From contig NC_009376.1 of the NCBI RefSeq assembly GCF_000016385.1, forward strand, positions 930,001-994,000: a stretch of 64,000 nucleotides of DNA. Direction: 5' to 3'. The stretch comes from Pyrobaculum arsenaticum DSM 13514. GTDB lineage: Archaea; Thermoproteota; Thermoprotei; Thermoproteales; Thermoproteaceae. Shown piece by piece: positions 49,968-59,804 of this stretch (position 1 is the first letter of the stretch; each line of letters starts with the position of its first letter). Under the pieces are notes generated by a model. It was not told the origin of the DNA, ran no database searches, and was given only the letters and a program-made list of their open reading frames with translations. The translations under genes and the position numbers were made by a program.

Positions 49968-50680
49968 CTATAAAAACGATGGGAACCGCACCGCGAGCCT
50001 ATTGCAGAACCGCGCCGGGGGCGGCATCAAAACCCCGCGTGAGGGCCTATGTGGCCGTGGAAATCCCCATGGGGCAAACCCGCGTCCAAACACGCCACGT
50101 CTAGCCCCCTCTTTACAAGCCCCGCCTTGATATATAAACCAACTCTATCACCGGAGCCGACTTAACTGAACGTTGAGAAGGTGTATAGAACACTAGCCAA
50201 ATGGGCTTCGAAAAACTTACGTAGCGTTGCCAGACTTAGGCTTGTCAAGGCGACGAGGTAGTGAATAACGTGCCCCACGCAAATGAACCACGGGCTGAGG
50301 AGTCCATCTACGTCTACCTGCTCAGCAACGACTCTCTAACGGCCTCGAGGATTTCCTCCGCATGTGGGTATTCAACACAACCTCAGAACGGGGGTCGTGA
50401 AATTTTGTACATCTACGCCCCCTTTCTGCTCTCCGGGCCCCACATCCGTTAAAGCCGCCTCATCTCACTGATTTATCGGCGTCTTATAGGCTTGGTCAAG
50501 GTTTTCTGGGTTAAGCCTAATATCAGGTTGTGGCGAGGATATTTTCCCCATATGACTGATTCTTAATGGTATAAATTACTAATACAGGCGAATAGACTAG
50601 ATATAATAAACACATCGATTTGGTGATCCTATAAGAATTTTTACTCGTAATTTTTAATAATTATCCCCATCTGCCCTTCG
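49968..50680. other. Accessory gap with gene fragments and the asparagine synthetase promoter
   Basis: About 710 bp. A TATA box GATATATAAACC (50128-50139) is followed by a frame LNVEKVYRTLAKWASKNLRS ending at TAG 50261, with no clear start, and by a 63-codon GTG frame at 50261-50452 (SIYVYLLSNDSLTASRISSA) of doubtful reality. The stretch 50500-50680 is AT-rich, unlike its surroundings, and ends in the AsnA-like gene promoter AATTTTTAATAATTA (50649-50663). Confidence 0.35.
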
Positions 50681-51742
50681 ATGTATGGGTCTAAGAATGG
50701 GTTACACCCTGCTGTGTTAGAATTCGAAAAGTTAGTTGCTGACAAGGCTCAGTACCGGAAGCAACTGGAGGAATGGGTAAGGTTCTCCTGGCGATGGGCC
50801 ACCACAGATAAGTACAAACTGGTTTTCAAGGTACAAGCCTCGGCGTTGAGGGCGATTAGGGAGTTTCTAGACTCGAAGGGGTTTGTGGAGGTCTTGTCCC
50901 CCGTAATTGGGCCTGTGACGGACCCCGGCATCAGGGGGGCGAAGCAGGCGTCAATCGACTTCTACGGCCACGAGTACAAGGTGATGTCCTCTGCCATCCT
51001 CTACAAGCAGTACATGGCGGCGTCGCTTGGTAAGATCTATTTCGTCAGCCCGAACGTGAGGCTGGAGCCCCTTGACAGCATATACACGGGCAGGCACCTG
51101 GTGGAGTTCTACCAGGTAGACGTGGAAATGTACAAGGCGTCTTATATAGATGCCATGGATCTCGCCGAGGAGCTGGTGAGCTACGTCGTGAGGTACATAA
51201 GAGATGTGCACGGCAAGGAGCTTGAGGAGAAGCTGGGGAGGCAACTGCGCGAGTTCCAAAGGCCTTTCAAGCGCTATCCCCACAAAGAGGCTGTGGAGTT
51301 CGTCAACAAGCTGGGGTGCAGAAACCCGCCAAAGGAGGAGCTGTTGTGGGAATGCGAAAAGCTCATGTCATCCCATCACGACGCGCCGCTTTTCATATAC
51401 GATTATCCCAAGGGGGCTAGGGGCTTCTACGACAGGGAGGATCCAGAAAGGCCCGGAGTCCTCAGGGACTTCGACATGTTGTACCCCGAGGGGTTCGGCG
51501 AGGCGATAAGCGGAGCAGAGAGGGAGTACGAACCTGAAAAGCTCGTGGAAAGGATAAGACAGGGAGGAGAAGACCCGGCGAGATACCAGTGGTTCCTCCA
51601 GATGGCTAAGGAGCTGTATCCTCTACAGACAGCGGGCTTCGGCATAGGAGTGGAGAGACTTACTAGATATCTATGCGGACTCAGGGCAGTATGGGAGGCC
51701 AGGCCATTTCCCAAAGTTGCCGGAATTGCCGGAGGGCCATAA
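50681..51742 (+). CDS. asnA: AsnRS-derived asparagine synthetase (archaeal AS-AR type)
   Basis: 353 residues. A class II aminoacyl-tRNA synthetase catalytic core with motif 2 (KIYFVSPNVRLEP ... GRHLVEFYQVDVEM) and motif 3 (GFGIGVERLTRYLCGL) but no N-terminal anticodon-binding OB domain. This matches the archaeal asparagine synthetase related to AsnRS described from Pyrococcus, which amidates aspartate with ammonia and ATP. Its location right before glutamine synthetase and glutamate synthase supports a role in nitrogen assimilation. ATG is 25 bp from its TATA box. Confidence 0.85.
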   Translation: MYGSKNGLHPAVLEFEKLVADKAQYRKQLEEWVRFSWRWATTDKYKLVFKVQASALRAIREFLDSKGFVEVLSPVIGPVTDPGIRGAKQASIDFYGHEYKVMSSAILYKQYMAASLGKIYFVSPNVRLEPLDSIYTGRHLVEFYQVDVEMYKASYIDAMDLAEELVSYVVRYIRDVHGKELEEKLGRQLREFQRPFKRYPHKEAVEFVNKLGCRNPPKEELLWECEKLMSSHHDAPLFIYDYPKGARGFYDREDPERPGVLRDFDMLYPEGFGEAISGAEREYEPEKLVERIRQGGEDPARYQWFLQMAKELYPLQTAGFGIGVERLTRYLCGLRAVWEARPFPKVAGIAGGP

Positions 51743-51782
51743 AAACCTTTTCCCACACGTCCCCCACCTGGTAGCGTATGGG

Positions 51783-51789
51783 TTTTTTT
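51783..51789 (+). terminator. T-run after the asparagine synthetase gene
   Basis: TTTTTTT at 51783-51789 and a second TTTTT about 13 bp later, 40 bp past the stop codon, with no preceding hairpin, fits crenarchaeal U-tract termination. Confidence 0.35.
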
Positions 51790-51998
51790 GAGGATCATTG
51801 TTTTTGCCTAACCTGCCCTGCTTGAATAAGACACATCAAGTCTTCCCTCAGCAGAGTATTTTGGGTAATTAATTAAGGCCACTTAATGTAGAACCTACTT
51901 GTTTGCTCTGTCTGCATATGTAACAAAAACTATATAGTTTCACCAGCTCTGTTAAATAGTTACGAGAAAATTTTATATACTCGCAAAGCACGGCGACT

Positions 51999-53300
51999 AT
52001 GCTGGAGGGGCTCAATGTCTGGAGGGTGCTTAAAGGCGCTGGCGTGAAATACGTGAAGTTCATAATAGTGGACCTATTCGGCAGACCTAAAGTGGAGATA
52101 ATGCCTATAGACGCTGCCCGCGACGCCTTTGTAGACGGCATAGCGTACGACGGCTCCTCTATACCGGCCTACACAACAGTCAACAAAAGCGACTTAGTTG
52201 CCGCTGTCGATCCCCACGCTGTGTACGTAGAGACTTGGAACGGCGGTAAGAGTGCGCTTGTGTTCACCAACACGCTTGACGGGGACAAGCCACATCCAAT
52301 GGACCCACGCAACGCGCTTAAACAGACATTGGAATACGTCAAATCCAGGGGCTACGACGTCAAACTCGGTGCGGAGGTGGAGTTCTTCCTAGTAAAAGGC
52401 AACCCGCCATCTCTTGTGGACAACGGGGCCTACTTCGAGGGCTATCCGCTTAAGGACTCTATGCCCGTTATAGAGGAGATCGTCGACCACCTCTACCTAT
52501 CGGGCATCGGCCACTCTAAAACCCACCACGAGGTCGCGCCAAGCCAGTACGAAGTCAACATACTGGCGGGCGACCCCGTACAAGTAGCTGATCAAGTACT
52601 GGTGTTTAAGATATTGGCGAAGTCTGTGGCACAGAAATACGGTCTTACCGCCACCTTCATGCCCAAGCCGTTCTGGGGCATGAACGGGTCGGGAATGCAT
52701 GTCCACGTAAGCTTCTGGCGCGACGGCGTGAATTTATTCTCGTCCTACAAGGAGCCAACGCCGGAGCTTAAAGCCGCCGTGGCAGGCGTTCTGGAAAACG
52801 CGCTTTCCAACAGCGTCTTTGTCGCCCCCACCGTGAATAGCTACAAGAGACTTGTCCCCCACCACGAGGCCCCGACGCGCATTGTTTGGGGCATAGGCAA
52901 CCGCTCAGCCATGGTCAGGATTCCGTATTACGGCATGAAGATAAACAGATTTGAGTACCGCCACCCAGACCCCTCCGCTAATCCATACCTAGGCTTTGCG
53001 GCTATAATCCTGGCCGCTCTTGAAGGTGTAGAGAAGAAGCTTGAGCCTCCAAGACCGGTGCAGGATGTGGCCTACGAGCTAGAAGGCGTAAAGGAGACGC
53101 CGAGACACCTCGGCGAAGCGGTGAAGTTGGCATCCGAGGGAGCGGTAACGAGGGCGTTGCCACAACCGCTGGTCAAGGCATACCTATCGCTCAAGGAGAG
53201 GGAATGGGCCGACTACCTGAACAGCGTCGGCGAGGGGTGGGAGAAGAGCTGGAACAAGATCACGTCCTGGGAGTACGAGCGGTACCTCGACGTGGCTTAA
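51999..53300 (+). CDS. glnA: Glutamine synthetase, type I
   Basis: 433 residues. The family signatures are present: DGSSIPAYT, EVEFFLVKG, HHEVAPSQYEVN (metal Glu), GSGMHVHVSFW, RIVWGIGNRSAMVRIPYY and NPYLGFAAI. It makes glutamine from glutamate, ammonia and ATP. There is no NLYDLP adenylylation loop, so it is not regulated that way. ATG is 23 bp from the strong TATA box TTTTATATAC (51971-51980). It overlaps the next gene by TAATG, so it is coupled to the amidotransferase protein. Confidence 0.93.
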   Translation: MLEGLNVWRVLKGAGVKYVKFIIVDLFGRPKVEIMPIDAARDAFVDGIAYDGSSIPAYTTVNKSDLVAAVDPHAVYVETWNGGKSALVFTNTLDGDKPHPMDPRNALKQTLEYVKSRGYDVKLGAEVEFFLVKGNPPSLVDNGAYFEGYPLKDSMPVIEEIVDHLYLSGIGHSKTHHEVAPSQYEVNILAGDPVQVADQVLVFKILAKSVAQKYGLTATFMPKPFWGMNGSGMHVHVSFWRDGVNLFSSYKEPTPELKAAVAGVLENALSNSVFVAPTVNSYKRLVPHHEAPTRIVWGIGNRSAMVRIPYYGMKINRFEYRHPDPSANPYLGFAAIILAALEGVEKKLEPPRPVQDVAYELEGVKETPRHLGEAVKLASEGAVTRALPQPLVKAYLSLKEREWADYLNSVGEGWEKSWNKITSWEYERYLDVA

Positions 53301-53995
53301 TGTGTAGAATCCTACTTTTTTTCGGAACTCCCAAGCAGGCCTTTTTGAAGTCTTTCGTTGAGATCTCTAGGAGGGATAGAACTCTCGGTCTTTCGCACGG
53401 ATCTGGCTGGGGCATATTATACGCTAGGAACGGCGAATACGGACTATATAAATCCACCAGGCCAATATGGGAGTCATATATAGAACCCCCCACTGGTTAT
53501 GAACTATATTTACTGCACTCCCGCCTCGCATCTGTGGGAGGCGTGTCCCCCGCCAATACCCACCCAATAGTCTACGGCGACTTCGCCATTGCCCACAACG
53601 GGACGTTTAGAAAGGAGGAAATGGCCGAGGATTTGAAAAAGAGGGGGCTCGACATAACCACAGGCGGCGCCACCGACACCGAGCTGTTCCTAAAAGCATT
53701 TGTAGATTCCGGTGGTGACGTCAAGACCTTGGTCGAACTGTCCAAGTGGGCAATCCATTATTTAGACAAAGAGGAGCCAATGATGAACATAGCAATCGTC
53801 GACTTAAGAAACGCCGAGGCCTATTTCGTCACGTACCGAGCCTCAGAGGAGCCTCACTACGTCCCAGTCTACCGCATAGGAGAGATAACCGTCGTGGCCT
53901 CGGAGCCGCTTGATGATGAGCCGTGGTCGCCTCTGCCAAATGGATCAATCGCAAAAATCGCGAACGGCTTTGTAAATATCACGAAATTTATATAG
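53300..53995 (+). CDS. Class II glutamine amidotransferase, stand-alone
   Basis: 231 residues from ATG 53300 (MCRILLFFG); Cys 2 is the Ntn nucleophile. The HSRLASVGGVSPANTHPIVYGDF, AHNGTFRKEEMAE and GATDTELFLKAFVD segments are the family pattern. It releases ammonia from glutamine for a synthase partner. It is coupled to glnA and close to the second amidotransferase-bearing gene, so it may serve glutamate synthase or the asparagine synthetase, or regulate GlnA. Longer frame to 53204 is not used. Confidence 0.85.
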   Translation: MCRILLFFGTPKQAFLKSFVEISRRDRTLGLSHGSGWGILYARNGEYGLYKSTRPIWESYIEPPTGYELYLLHSRLASVGGVSPANTHPIVYGDFAIAHNGTFRKEEMAEDLKKRGLDITTGGATDTELFLKAFVDSGGDVKTLVELSKWAIHYLDKEEPMMNIAIVDLRNAEAYFVTYRASEEPHYVPVYRIGEITVVASEPLDDEPWSPLPNGSIAKIANGFVNITKFI

Positions 53996-54196
53996 TGAAT
54001 ATATAAAACGTCGCAGGGTAAGTTGTACTTAGCGAACATGTGATGATACACAAAAACGCCTCTTCTTCCCCTCTGTATAGGGCCTAATTATTTTAAGTCT
54101 TATTTACAAAGTTTAGTTAGATAAAAATCTTTTTAAAAAAGAGGATACCGACTATATATGACGGTAATGTTTTTATTTTGAATATATCGATGCGTC

Positions 54197-55858
54197 ATGT
54201 GCGGAATAGTGGGGCTTTACTCATTACGCCAGAAGGTGCCGGTAGAGGTGGTCGTGAGGGCACTCGATGTTATGAAAGAGCGTGGAACCCCCCACGGGGC
54301 AGGACTTGCGCTTTACAACCCCTCTGATAAGCCGAGGATAAAGGCCTTCACCCGCCAACCCATCGGCAACAGATATGTCAAGCTATACAATGACTTATAT
54401 GACGTCGAACTTACAGAATTAATAAATATAGATGGATATATTTACCTAAATAGTAAATGGATAGATGTATACAAAGTTGTCGGGTGGCCCAACGATATAG
54501 TAAAGATATACGGAATCAGCGGATTGTCCAGTAATATATGGCTGGGGCACACCAGGTACCCTACCAACAGCCCGGGGAGGCTACCCTACTATTCCCATCC
54601 GTTTACCGCCGGCGACGTTGCCATAGTCCACAACGGCGACTTGAGCAGCTACGGATCCAACATCAACTTCATACGGTACAGAGCCCACGTCAAGTTCACG
54701 GGCAACGACAGCGAAGCGATTGCCTACCTCTTGTCGTTTTTGGCAAGCGAGTTGGGCGTCGAGGAGGCGGTGGAGGAGCTGATGTATGGGCGCCGGTACA
54801 GATGGGCCCGCCTCGACGGGCCTTATGCGGTCAGCTTCATAATCGGCGGCCCAAAGCCCGTGTTCGGCGCCTTTGTAGATCCGCAACACTTCCGCCCGCT
54901 GTACGTCGGCACGACAGACTCAATGCTTATAGTCGCCTCGGAGGCGGCTGCCATAAAGGCCATTGAGCCGAGGGCCGCTGTGTGGGCCTTGAGAAGCGGC
55001 GAGTACATAATAGCAGAGGGAGACGAGGTGCGCGGAAATTTCAGGAAAAGGTATGTCTACCCCGAGCTACCCCAGCCCCCCGAAGACGCAATAGACGCGA
55101 GCCAATACGACGCAGTATCGCTGGCGCCGGTGGTTAGGGCCGAGCTCCAGAAGCGCGGCGAGGTAAAAGTGGTGAACGTCCTCGGGCATAGGTACCTCGG
55201 CAACGGCATGTCCTCGGGAATTCTCAAAGTCTGGGGCGTGGTGGGGAACGCCTCAGCAAACGTAATGTCCGGCGGAGTCTACTTCGTATACGGCGACGTA
55301 CAGGACGACTTCGGGGACGCCATGAACGGGGGGTTAGCCGCCATCTTCGGCAACGCGGGCGACGCAGTGGGGCAAGCCAAAAGAGGCGGCGAGATTTATG
55401 TGTACGGCGACGTCGGCTCGAGAGCGGCCATTCAACACAGAGGCGGCGTAATGGTAGTGGGAGGCTCAGCGGGCAAGTACCTCGGCGAATACATGGGAGG
55501 GGGCACCGTGGTGGTGCTCCGCGCCACAAACAACGAGGAGGTGGGCAATATGATAGGCAGAGGCATGGTAGGAGGCGAGATATATATAAGAGGCGAAGTG
55601 CCCATGGATTACATAAGCCCCGTGGATAAAAGAGCATTGGAGAGATACGCCAAGTCGCTCCTAATCGACGGCCTCGCCGGGGTCGAGGACTACACAAAAC
55701 TCCTAGACGGAGCCGAGCCCCTGGCAGTAGAACATAGAGAACTCACCGAGGAGGAAATAGCAAAACTAAGCCCATATATTACTAAATTCAATAATATATT
55801 TAACTTAAACATAAAAATAAGTAGAGATATATTCACAATAATAAGGCCTAAGAAATAG
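54197..55858 (+). CDS. gltB: Glutamate synthase amidotransferase plus GXGXG domain protein
   Basis: 553 residues. N-terminal Ntn amidotransferase (MCGIVGLYSL, Cys 2; GHTRYPTNSPG; VHNGDLSSYG; TGNDSEAI; about 1-310), then the right-handed GXGXG beta-helix of glutamate synthase (GGVYFVYGDVQDDFGDAMNG, RGGEIYVYGDVGSRAAIQHRG-type repeats; about 340-500). In bacterial GltB the amidotransferase, FMN and GXGXG domains sit in one chain; here the FMN domain is separate at 56269. ATG is 23 bp from box TTTTTATTTTG (54170-54180). Confidence 0.9.
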   Translation: MCGIVGLYSLRQKVPVEVVVRALDVMKERGTPHGAGLALYNPSDKPRIKAFTRQPIGNRYVKLYNDLYDVELTELINIDGYIYLNSKWIDVYKVVGWPNDIVKIYGISGLSSNIWLGHTRYPTNSPGRLPYYSHPFTAGDVAIVHNGDLSSYGSNINFIRYRAHVKFTGNDSEAIAYLLSFLASELGVEEAVEELMYGRRYRWARLDGPYAVSFIIGGPKPVFGAFVDPQHFRPLYVGTTDSMLIVASEAAAIKAIEPRAAVWALRSGEYIIAEGDEVRGNFRKRYVYPELPQPPEDAIDASQYDAVSLAPVVRAELQKRGEVKVVNVLGHRYLGNGMSSGILKVWGVVGNASANVMSGGVYFVYGDVQDDFGDAMNGGLAAIFGNAGDAVGQAKRGGEIYVYGDVGSRAAIQHRGGVMVVGGSAGKYLGEYMGGGTVVVLRATNNEEVGNMIGRGMVGGEIYIRGEVPMDYISPVDKRALERYAKSLLIDGLAGVEDYTKLLDGAEPLAVEHRELTEEEIAKLSPYITKFNNIFNLNIKISRDIFTIIRPKK

Positions 55859-56268
55859 CCCGGCAAGGGCCCCCTAGCCACCCCATAAACCGCCTACATG
55901 TTCCGCTAATTAGACACTCCGCCTAGGTCAACCTCATCCCAGCCCGCATCTGCGCGGAGTAGTTACACCAAGTCTGTGGAGTGGCAAATTCACCATGCCG
56001 TAGCCTGTTTCCTCTTCAACCCCAATGCGCTAACAGCGTAGGGCCCCTAGGTCAAGGCTATGCGTGTTCGCCGTCTAGTTGGGCGTGACTTGAGAATTGG
56101 GCTGATTCCCTCAAGGCATTGAAAATTTTTCACATATTCACCACATTCCAACATAGAGCTAAGGTCGGAATATCACTAATGGATTAAGGGAATTTTTCAG
56201 ATCTAGGCTATGTTAAAACGGCATAAAGTCTAGTATAAGACTTATATACTACAACACGCATATATATA
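55859..56268. other. Intergenic region, no gene seen
   Basis: About 410 bp. Downstream half is AT-rich and holds the promoter of the FMN subunit (GACTTATATACTA, about 56239-56249, 25 bp before GTG 56269). No coding frame supported; transcript of the upstream gene probably ends here. Confidence 0.4.
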
Positions 56269-58323
56269 GTGCGTCTGTGGAATATATACCTGAAACCGGC
56301 GGTACATAGGGTGCCGGAATTCTGGAGCCACGAGAAGATAGAGTATATACGCCGGTCCTCCCAGGAGGGCATTCCGCCCTACGCCTTGGAGGAGGCACCT
56401 AGCAAAATCGGCCGCCTCCTCGACAGGTTGGTCTTCAAGGACCTGCGCCCCCGCGAGGTCAACGAGCTTTTGAAAAAGGCCGACGGCCTCGACGTGGATG
56501 TAGGCCTCGACTTCTTCGGCACGAGGCTCACAGCGCCTATATACCTGGGGGATATGTCATTTGGAGCGCTAAGCGGCAACCCCAACATAGCTATAGCCAA
56601 GGTCTCCACAGAGGAGGGCATGGTGGCCGGCATAGGCGAGGGCGGGCTCCACCCCGAAGTGGCGAAGTACAGAAATATAGTGGTGCAGTGGGCCTCGGCG
56701 CGTTTCGGCATGGACATGGCGTTGCTTAGGGCGGGCTTGGCGGTGAATATAAAGATAGGCCAAGGGGCGAAGCCAGGTATAGGAGGCCACCTCCCCGGGA
56801 TAAAGGTGACGAAAATTATCGCGGAGCTGAGGAAAATACCCGAAGGTAGCGAGGCACTTTCGCCGGCACCTCACCACGACATATATTCAATAGAGGATCT
56901 GGCGCAGAGGGTGAAGGCCTTGAGAGACCTCACAGGCAAGCCTGTCCTCGTTAAGGTGGCTGCTGTAAACAAGATAATGTACGTGGCGGTTGGGGTATCG
57001 CGGTCCACAGCTGAGGGCATAATAATAGACGGCGCCGGCGCCGGGACGGGCGCCACGCCCATATCTGTGCGCAACCACCTAGGCATACCCATAGACTACG
57101 CAATACCGGTGGTGGACAAATGGCTCAGGGAAAACGGGGCAAGGAGCAACTTCCTGGTAATCGGCGGGGGGATGTTGTACAGCGCCTCGGACATAGCCAA
57201 GCTGATAGCCCTCGGCGCCGATATGGCCAACATCGGGACAGCCGCTCTCCTCTCCTTCGGATGCATAATGTGCCACTCCTGCCACACAGGCGGGTGCCCC
57301 ACCTCCCTTACCAACATGATCGGCGCCAGGCCAGACCTAGATATCGAGTGGGCCTCCGCCATGTTGAGGAGGTACCTCAGGGCGCTGAGGCTCGGCCTTA
57401 AGGCCATCCTCTACTCCCTAGGCATGGACAGCCTCAAGGAGCTGGCCGGCCGGAGGGACCTCCTGGGGCTCTACTACGCCGACGAGGCCGTGGCCTCCAC
57501 AATAGGCGTTGACCTAATGGCGGAGGGGGAGATAGCGTATTTCCAAGAATACGCGCCGACGATGCCGAGGGAGGTGTACGAGGAGGGCAAGGTCCCGATA
57601 ATAGGCATGGGAGGCGTGGTGCCAGGCTACACCTACCCCGCCAGGAGGCCCCTCGACTTGTTGAGGATAGAAGCGGCGCAGGTAACCCACCCATCTGTTG
57701 ACCCGTACAGGGAGGAGGTGGACGTGAGGGTTTACGTCAACGGCTTCTCCTACGACACGCCCATAGTGGTGCCCGGACTAGAGCGCGCGGCCGTGATGGC
57801 GGGCTACGCCCTCGGCGCGCTGGTAGACGGCGCCGGTTGCCCAGAGCCGGAGTACTGCCTATCCACACTCCCCCACGTCAGGTTGCCGCCTTCTAGAGAC
57901 ATAGAGCCGAGGGAGGGCATCGTAATCATCGACGAAAGACTAAAAGGCGACGCATGGCTGGAGGAAGCCGTGGCGTTGCTGGACGAAAAGGCCAGACAAG
58001 CCGGGATTAGGGAGAAGATGACCATAATAGCGGCGGGGCGCCTCTCAAGCGGCGCCGACGTCTACAAGCTGGCGGCCCTAGGCGCAGACCTGGTGGAGCC
58101 CCGCGAGGCGTTTGAGCTCCTGGCCAGCAGGCAGGCCCCCAGCTACGCCGCCAAGAGGCGTTGGTACGAAAACCTCATATCAGTCCTCACAAAGGAGCTC
58201 AAGCTGGCCATGGGCGCGGGGGGAATAACAGACTACTACCACATGGTCGGCAACAAGGACCTGCTAAGATCCCTAGACGGGAGAATAGCCGCCAGGCTCA
58301 ACGTACCGGTGGCGGGCAACTAA
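56269..58323 (+). CDS. gltB: Glutamate synthase FMN/3Fe-4S domain protein
   Basis: 684 residues. The central and FMN-binding domains of GltB: GDMSFGALSGNPNIAIAK, GEGGLHPEVAKYRNIVVQWA, KIGQGAKPGIGGHLPG, DGAGAGTGATP and the cluster-binding CIMCHSCHTGGCP with the 3Fe-4S Cys. About 200 C-terminal residues beyond the core (VNGFSYDTPIVVPG, VIIDERLKGDAW, AAGRLSSGADVYKLAALGAD) form an extra domain. It adds ammonia to 2-oxoglutarate; the electron donor subunit (GltD or ferredoxin) is not in the window. GTG start is 25 bp from its TATA box. Confidence 0.9.
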   Translation: MRLWNIYLKPAVHRVPEFWSHEKIEYIRRSSQEGIPPYALEEAPSKIGRLLDRLVFKDLRPREVNELLKKADGLDVDVGLDFFGTRLTAPIYLGDMSFGALSGNPNIAIAKVSTEEGMVAGIGEGGLHPEVAKYRNIVVQWASARFGMDMALLRAGLAVNIKIGQGAKPGIGGHLPGIKVTKIIAELRKIPEGSEALSPAPHHDIYSIEDLAQRVKALRDLTGKPVLVKVAAVNKIMYVAVGVSRSTAEGIIIDGAGAGTGATPISVRNHLGIPIDYAIPVVDKWLRENGARSNFLVIGGGMLYSASDIAKLIALGADMANIGTAALLSFGCIMCHSCHTGGCPTSLTNMIGARPDLDIEWASAMLRRYLRALRLGLKAILYSLGMDSLKELAGRRDLLGLYYADEAVASTIGVDLMAEGEIAYFQEYAPTMPREVYEEGKVPIIGMGGVVPGYTYPARRPLDLLRIEAAQVTHPSVDPYREEVDVRVYVNGFSYDTPIVVPGLERAAVMAGYALGALVDGAGCPEPEYCLSTLPHVRLPPSRDIEPREGIVIIDERLKGDAWLEEAVALLDEKARQAGIREKMTIIAAGRLSSGADVYKLAALGADLVEPREAFELLASRQAPSYAAKRRWYENLISVLTKELKLAMGAGGITDYYHMVGNKDLLRSLDGRIAARLNVPVAGN

Positions 58324-58480
58324 CTTTAAGCTCTGCGACATGGCCAGTATGCCAAGTAGCGAGGAGGAGAGGGGCGCTCATGTCGGGAGGGCTTGCGCCC
58401 TAGTCGGCCCACACTGGGTCACCGACCGCCGGAGCCCACGGAGGGCTCTGTTTTTATATACTTAGCTACACAATAGCCGC
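58324..58480. other. Short intergenic region with the MntA-HepT promoter
   Basis: Contains TATA box TTTATATAC (58453-58461), 24 bp before GTG 58481. Nothing else seen. Confidence 0.5.
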
Positions 58481-58900
58481 GTGTCGTTAGACCGGCTAGT
58501 AAAGGCTCTGGGGCAGATCAAGTGGGGCGAGCTCGGCGCTTGCCTAGTCGTCCTCCACGGCTCAGCTCTGCGGAGGGCGAACCCGCGTGACGTCGATTTG
58601 TTTATATTTGTAAAAGGAGATGAGGAAGAGGCCGCTCTTAGGGCCATGGAAGCTGTGGAGGCGGCCGCGGGGATCGAGGCAGATGTCTACGTCGCCTCCG
58701 ACGTGGGCAACGTCAACTGCTTTCTTCTACTAGAAGCGTTGAGAAGCGGCGTCATCCTCTACAAGGGCTCGGAAGGCGTGGACATGTTGGTCAAGGCGGT
58801 GGGTATATGCAACGACTTCATGATCTCGAGGAGGAAGGTAAAATACACCGAGACGCTGGTGGAGAGGGCGCTGGGCCGTGTTGCTGGCGAAGCTCCTTGA
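58481..58900 (+). CDS. mntA: MntA-type nucleotidyltransferase antitoxin
   Basis: 139 residues. HGSALRRANPRDVDLFIF (Gly 27, Ser 28, Asp 37, Asp 39) is the minimal nucleotidyltransferase motif. Order antitoxin then toxin, with a 23-bp overlap to hepT. It should add AMP to the HepT Tyr, using ATP. Leaderless GTG from the TATA box at 58453. Confidence 0.85.
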   Translation: MSLDRLVKALGQIKWGELGACLVVLHGSALRRANPRDVDLFIFVKGDEEEAALRAMEAVEAAAGIEADVYVASDVGNVNCFLLLEALRSGVILYKGSEGVDMLVKAVGICNDFMISRRKVKYTETLVERALGRVAGEAP

Positions 58901-59297
58901 GACCATTGCGGCACATGTCGAGTTGCTGGACGAGGCCGCGAGGAGGGGCGTGGACTGGGGCGATACGCTGAGCTTATACGCCGTCCTCCACGCGCTTCAG
59001 GTGCACACCCAAGCCGTCATCGACTACCTGCTCCGCACCTGCTCCTTGCTGGGCGCCTCAGTCGAAACGCCGCTGGCGTGCGTGCAAGCCCTCCAGCAGA
59101 GGGGGTTGCTGGAAGGCGGTGAGGCGGATATGTTGCGCCGATTGATACGCTTCAGGAACATAGTGCTACACCAATACGGCTCTATAGACGTGGAGAGGGT
59201 CAAGAGGGTGCTGGAGGGGAGGGGCTACCGCGACGCGGCCCTTGTCGTAAGGAGAATACACGAGATGCTGAGGGAGAAGGGCATTGAAGATCCGTAG
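58878..59297 (+). CDS. hepT: HepT-type HEPN ribonuclease toxin
   Basis: 139 residues, all helical. The RX4HXY active-site motif is intact in RFRNIVLHQYG (Arg 93, His 98, Tyr 100). GTG start inside the end of mntA. Toxic RNase kept in check by MntA. Confidence 0.88.
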   Translation: MLLAKLLETIAAHVELLDEAARRGVDWGDTLSLYAVLHALQVHTQAVIDYLLRTCSLLGASVETPLACVQALQQRGLLEGGEADMLRRLIRFRNIVLHQYGSIDVERVKRVLEGRGYRDAALVVRRIHEMLREKGIEDP

Positions 59298-59804
59298 GTC
59301 CACAAGAAGCATCGCCGAAGCCCCGCTGATAGGGGCCACGCCACACGTCCGCACGTCATAGAACGTCAACGGCCCGCTATTGGGCTACGATGCAGGCGAG
59401 GGCTTGTAAATTATGGAATAAGACTGGGCTGGCACCAGCCCTAGCCTACCCGCTGCCACTCATTGAGAATCGAGGGCCTCGGCTCTATGGGGACGGTCTT
59501 CATCAGAGAGACGGTATAACCAAGACGTGGGGCTCCTCAAAGCCGTTGACCTACGTGGATCATCCCAATCTGGACAGGGCTGTGGATGCCGCCCAGGAGG
59601 GCGTCATATTCGCGACTGCCTTCCACCGGAGCTCACCACGACGAGGCTCCACAAGGCGTTGCTTTAAGCGGCCCCCGGGAGACGCTAGGAAGTCTCGACC
59701 ACATAAAGCCTCTTTTGGGCCTCGCTTCTGATTATCCTCATCCAGATGCCTTTCTTGAGGTCTATATAGCAGGGGCGATGCGTAGCCGCGGGCGGGGAGA
59801 TGGA
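59298..59804. other. Gap without recognisable gene
   Basis: About 500 bp. Several open frames lack promoters and natural composition; one (around 59530-59640) reads PLTYVDHPNLDRAVDAAQEG and could be a fragment. No tRNA or repeat found. Confidence 0.3.

Noticed and set aside
54030..54110. C/D box guide RNA starting with GTGATGA near 54042
   Set aside because: No CTGA (D or D') box lies within guide distance, so the two-box architecture is missing.
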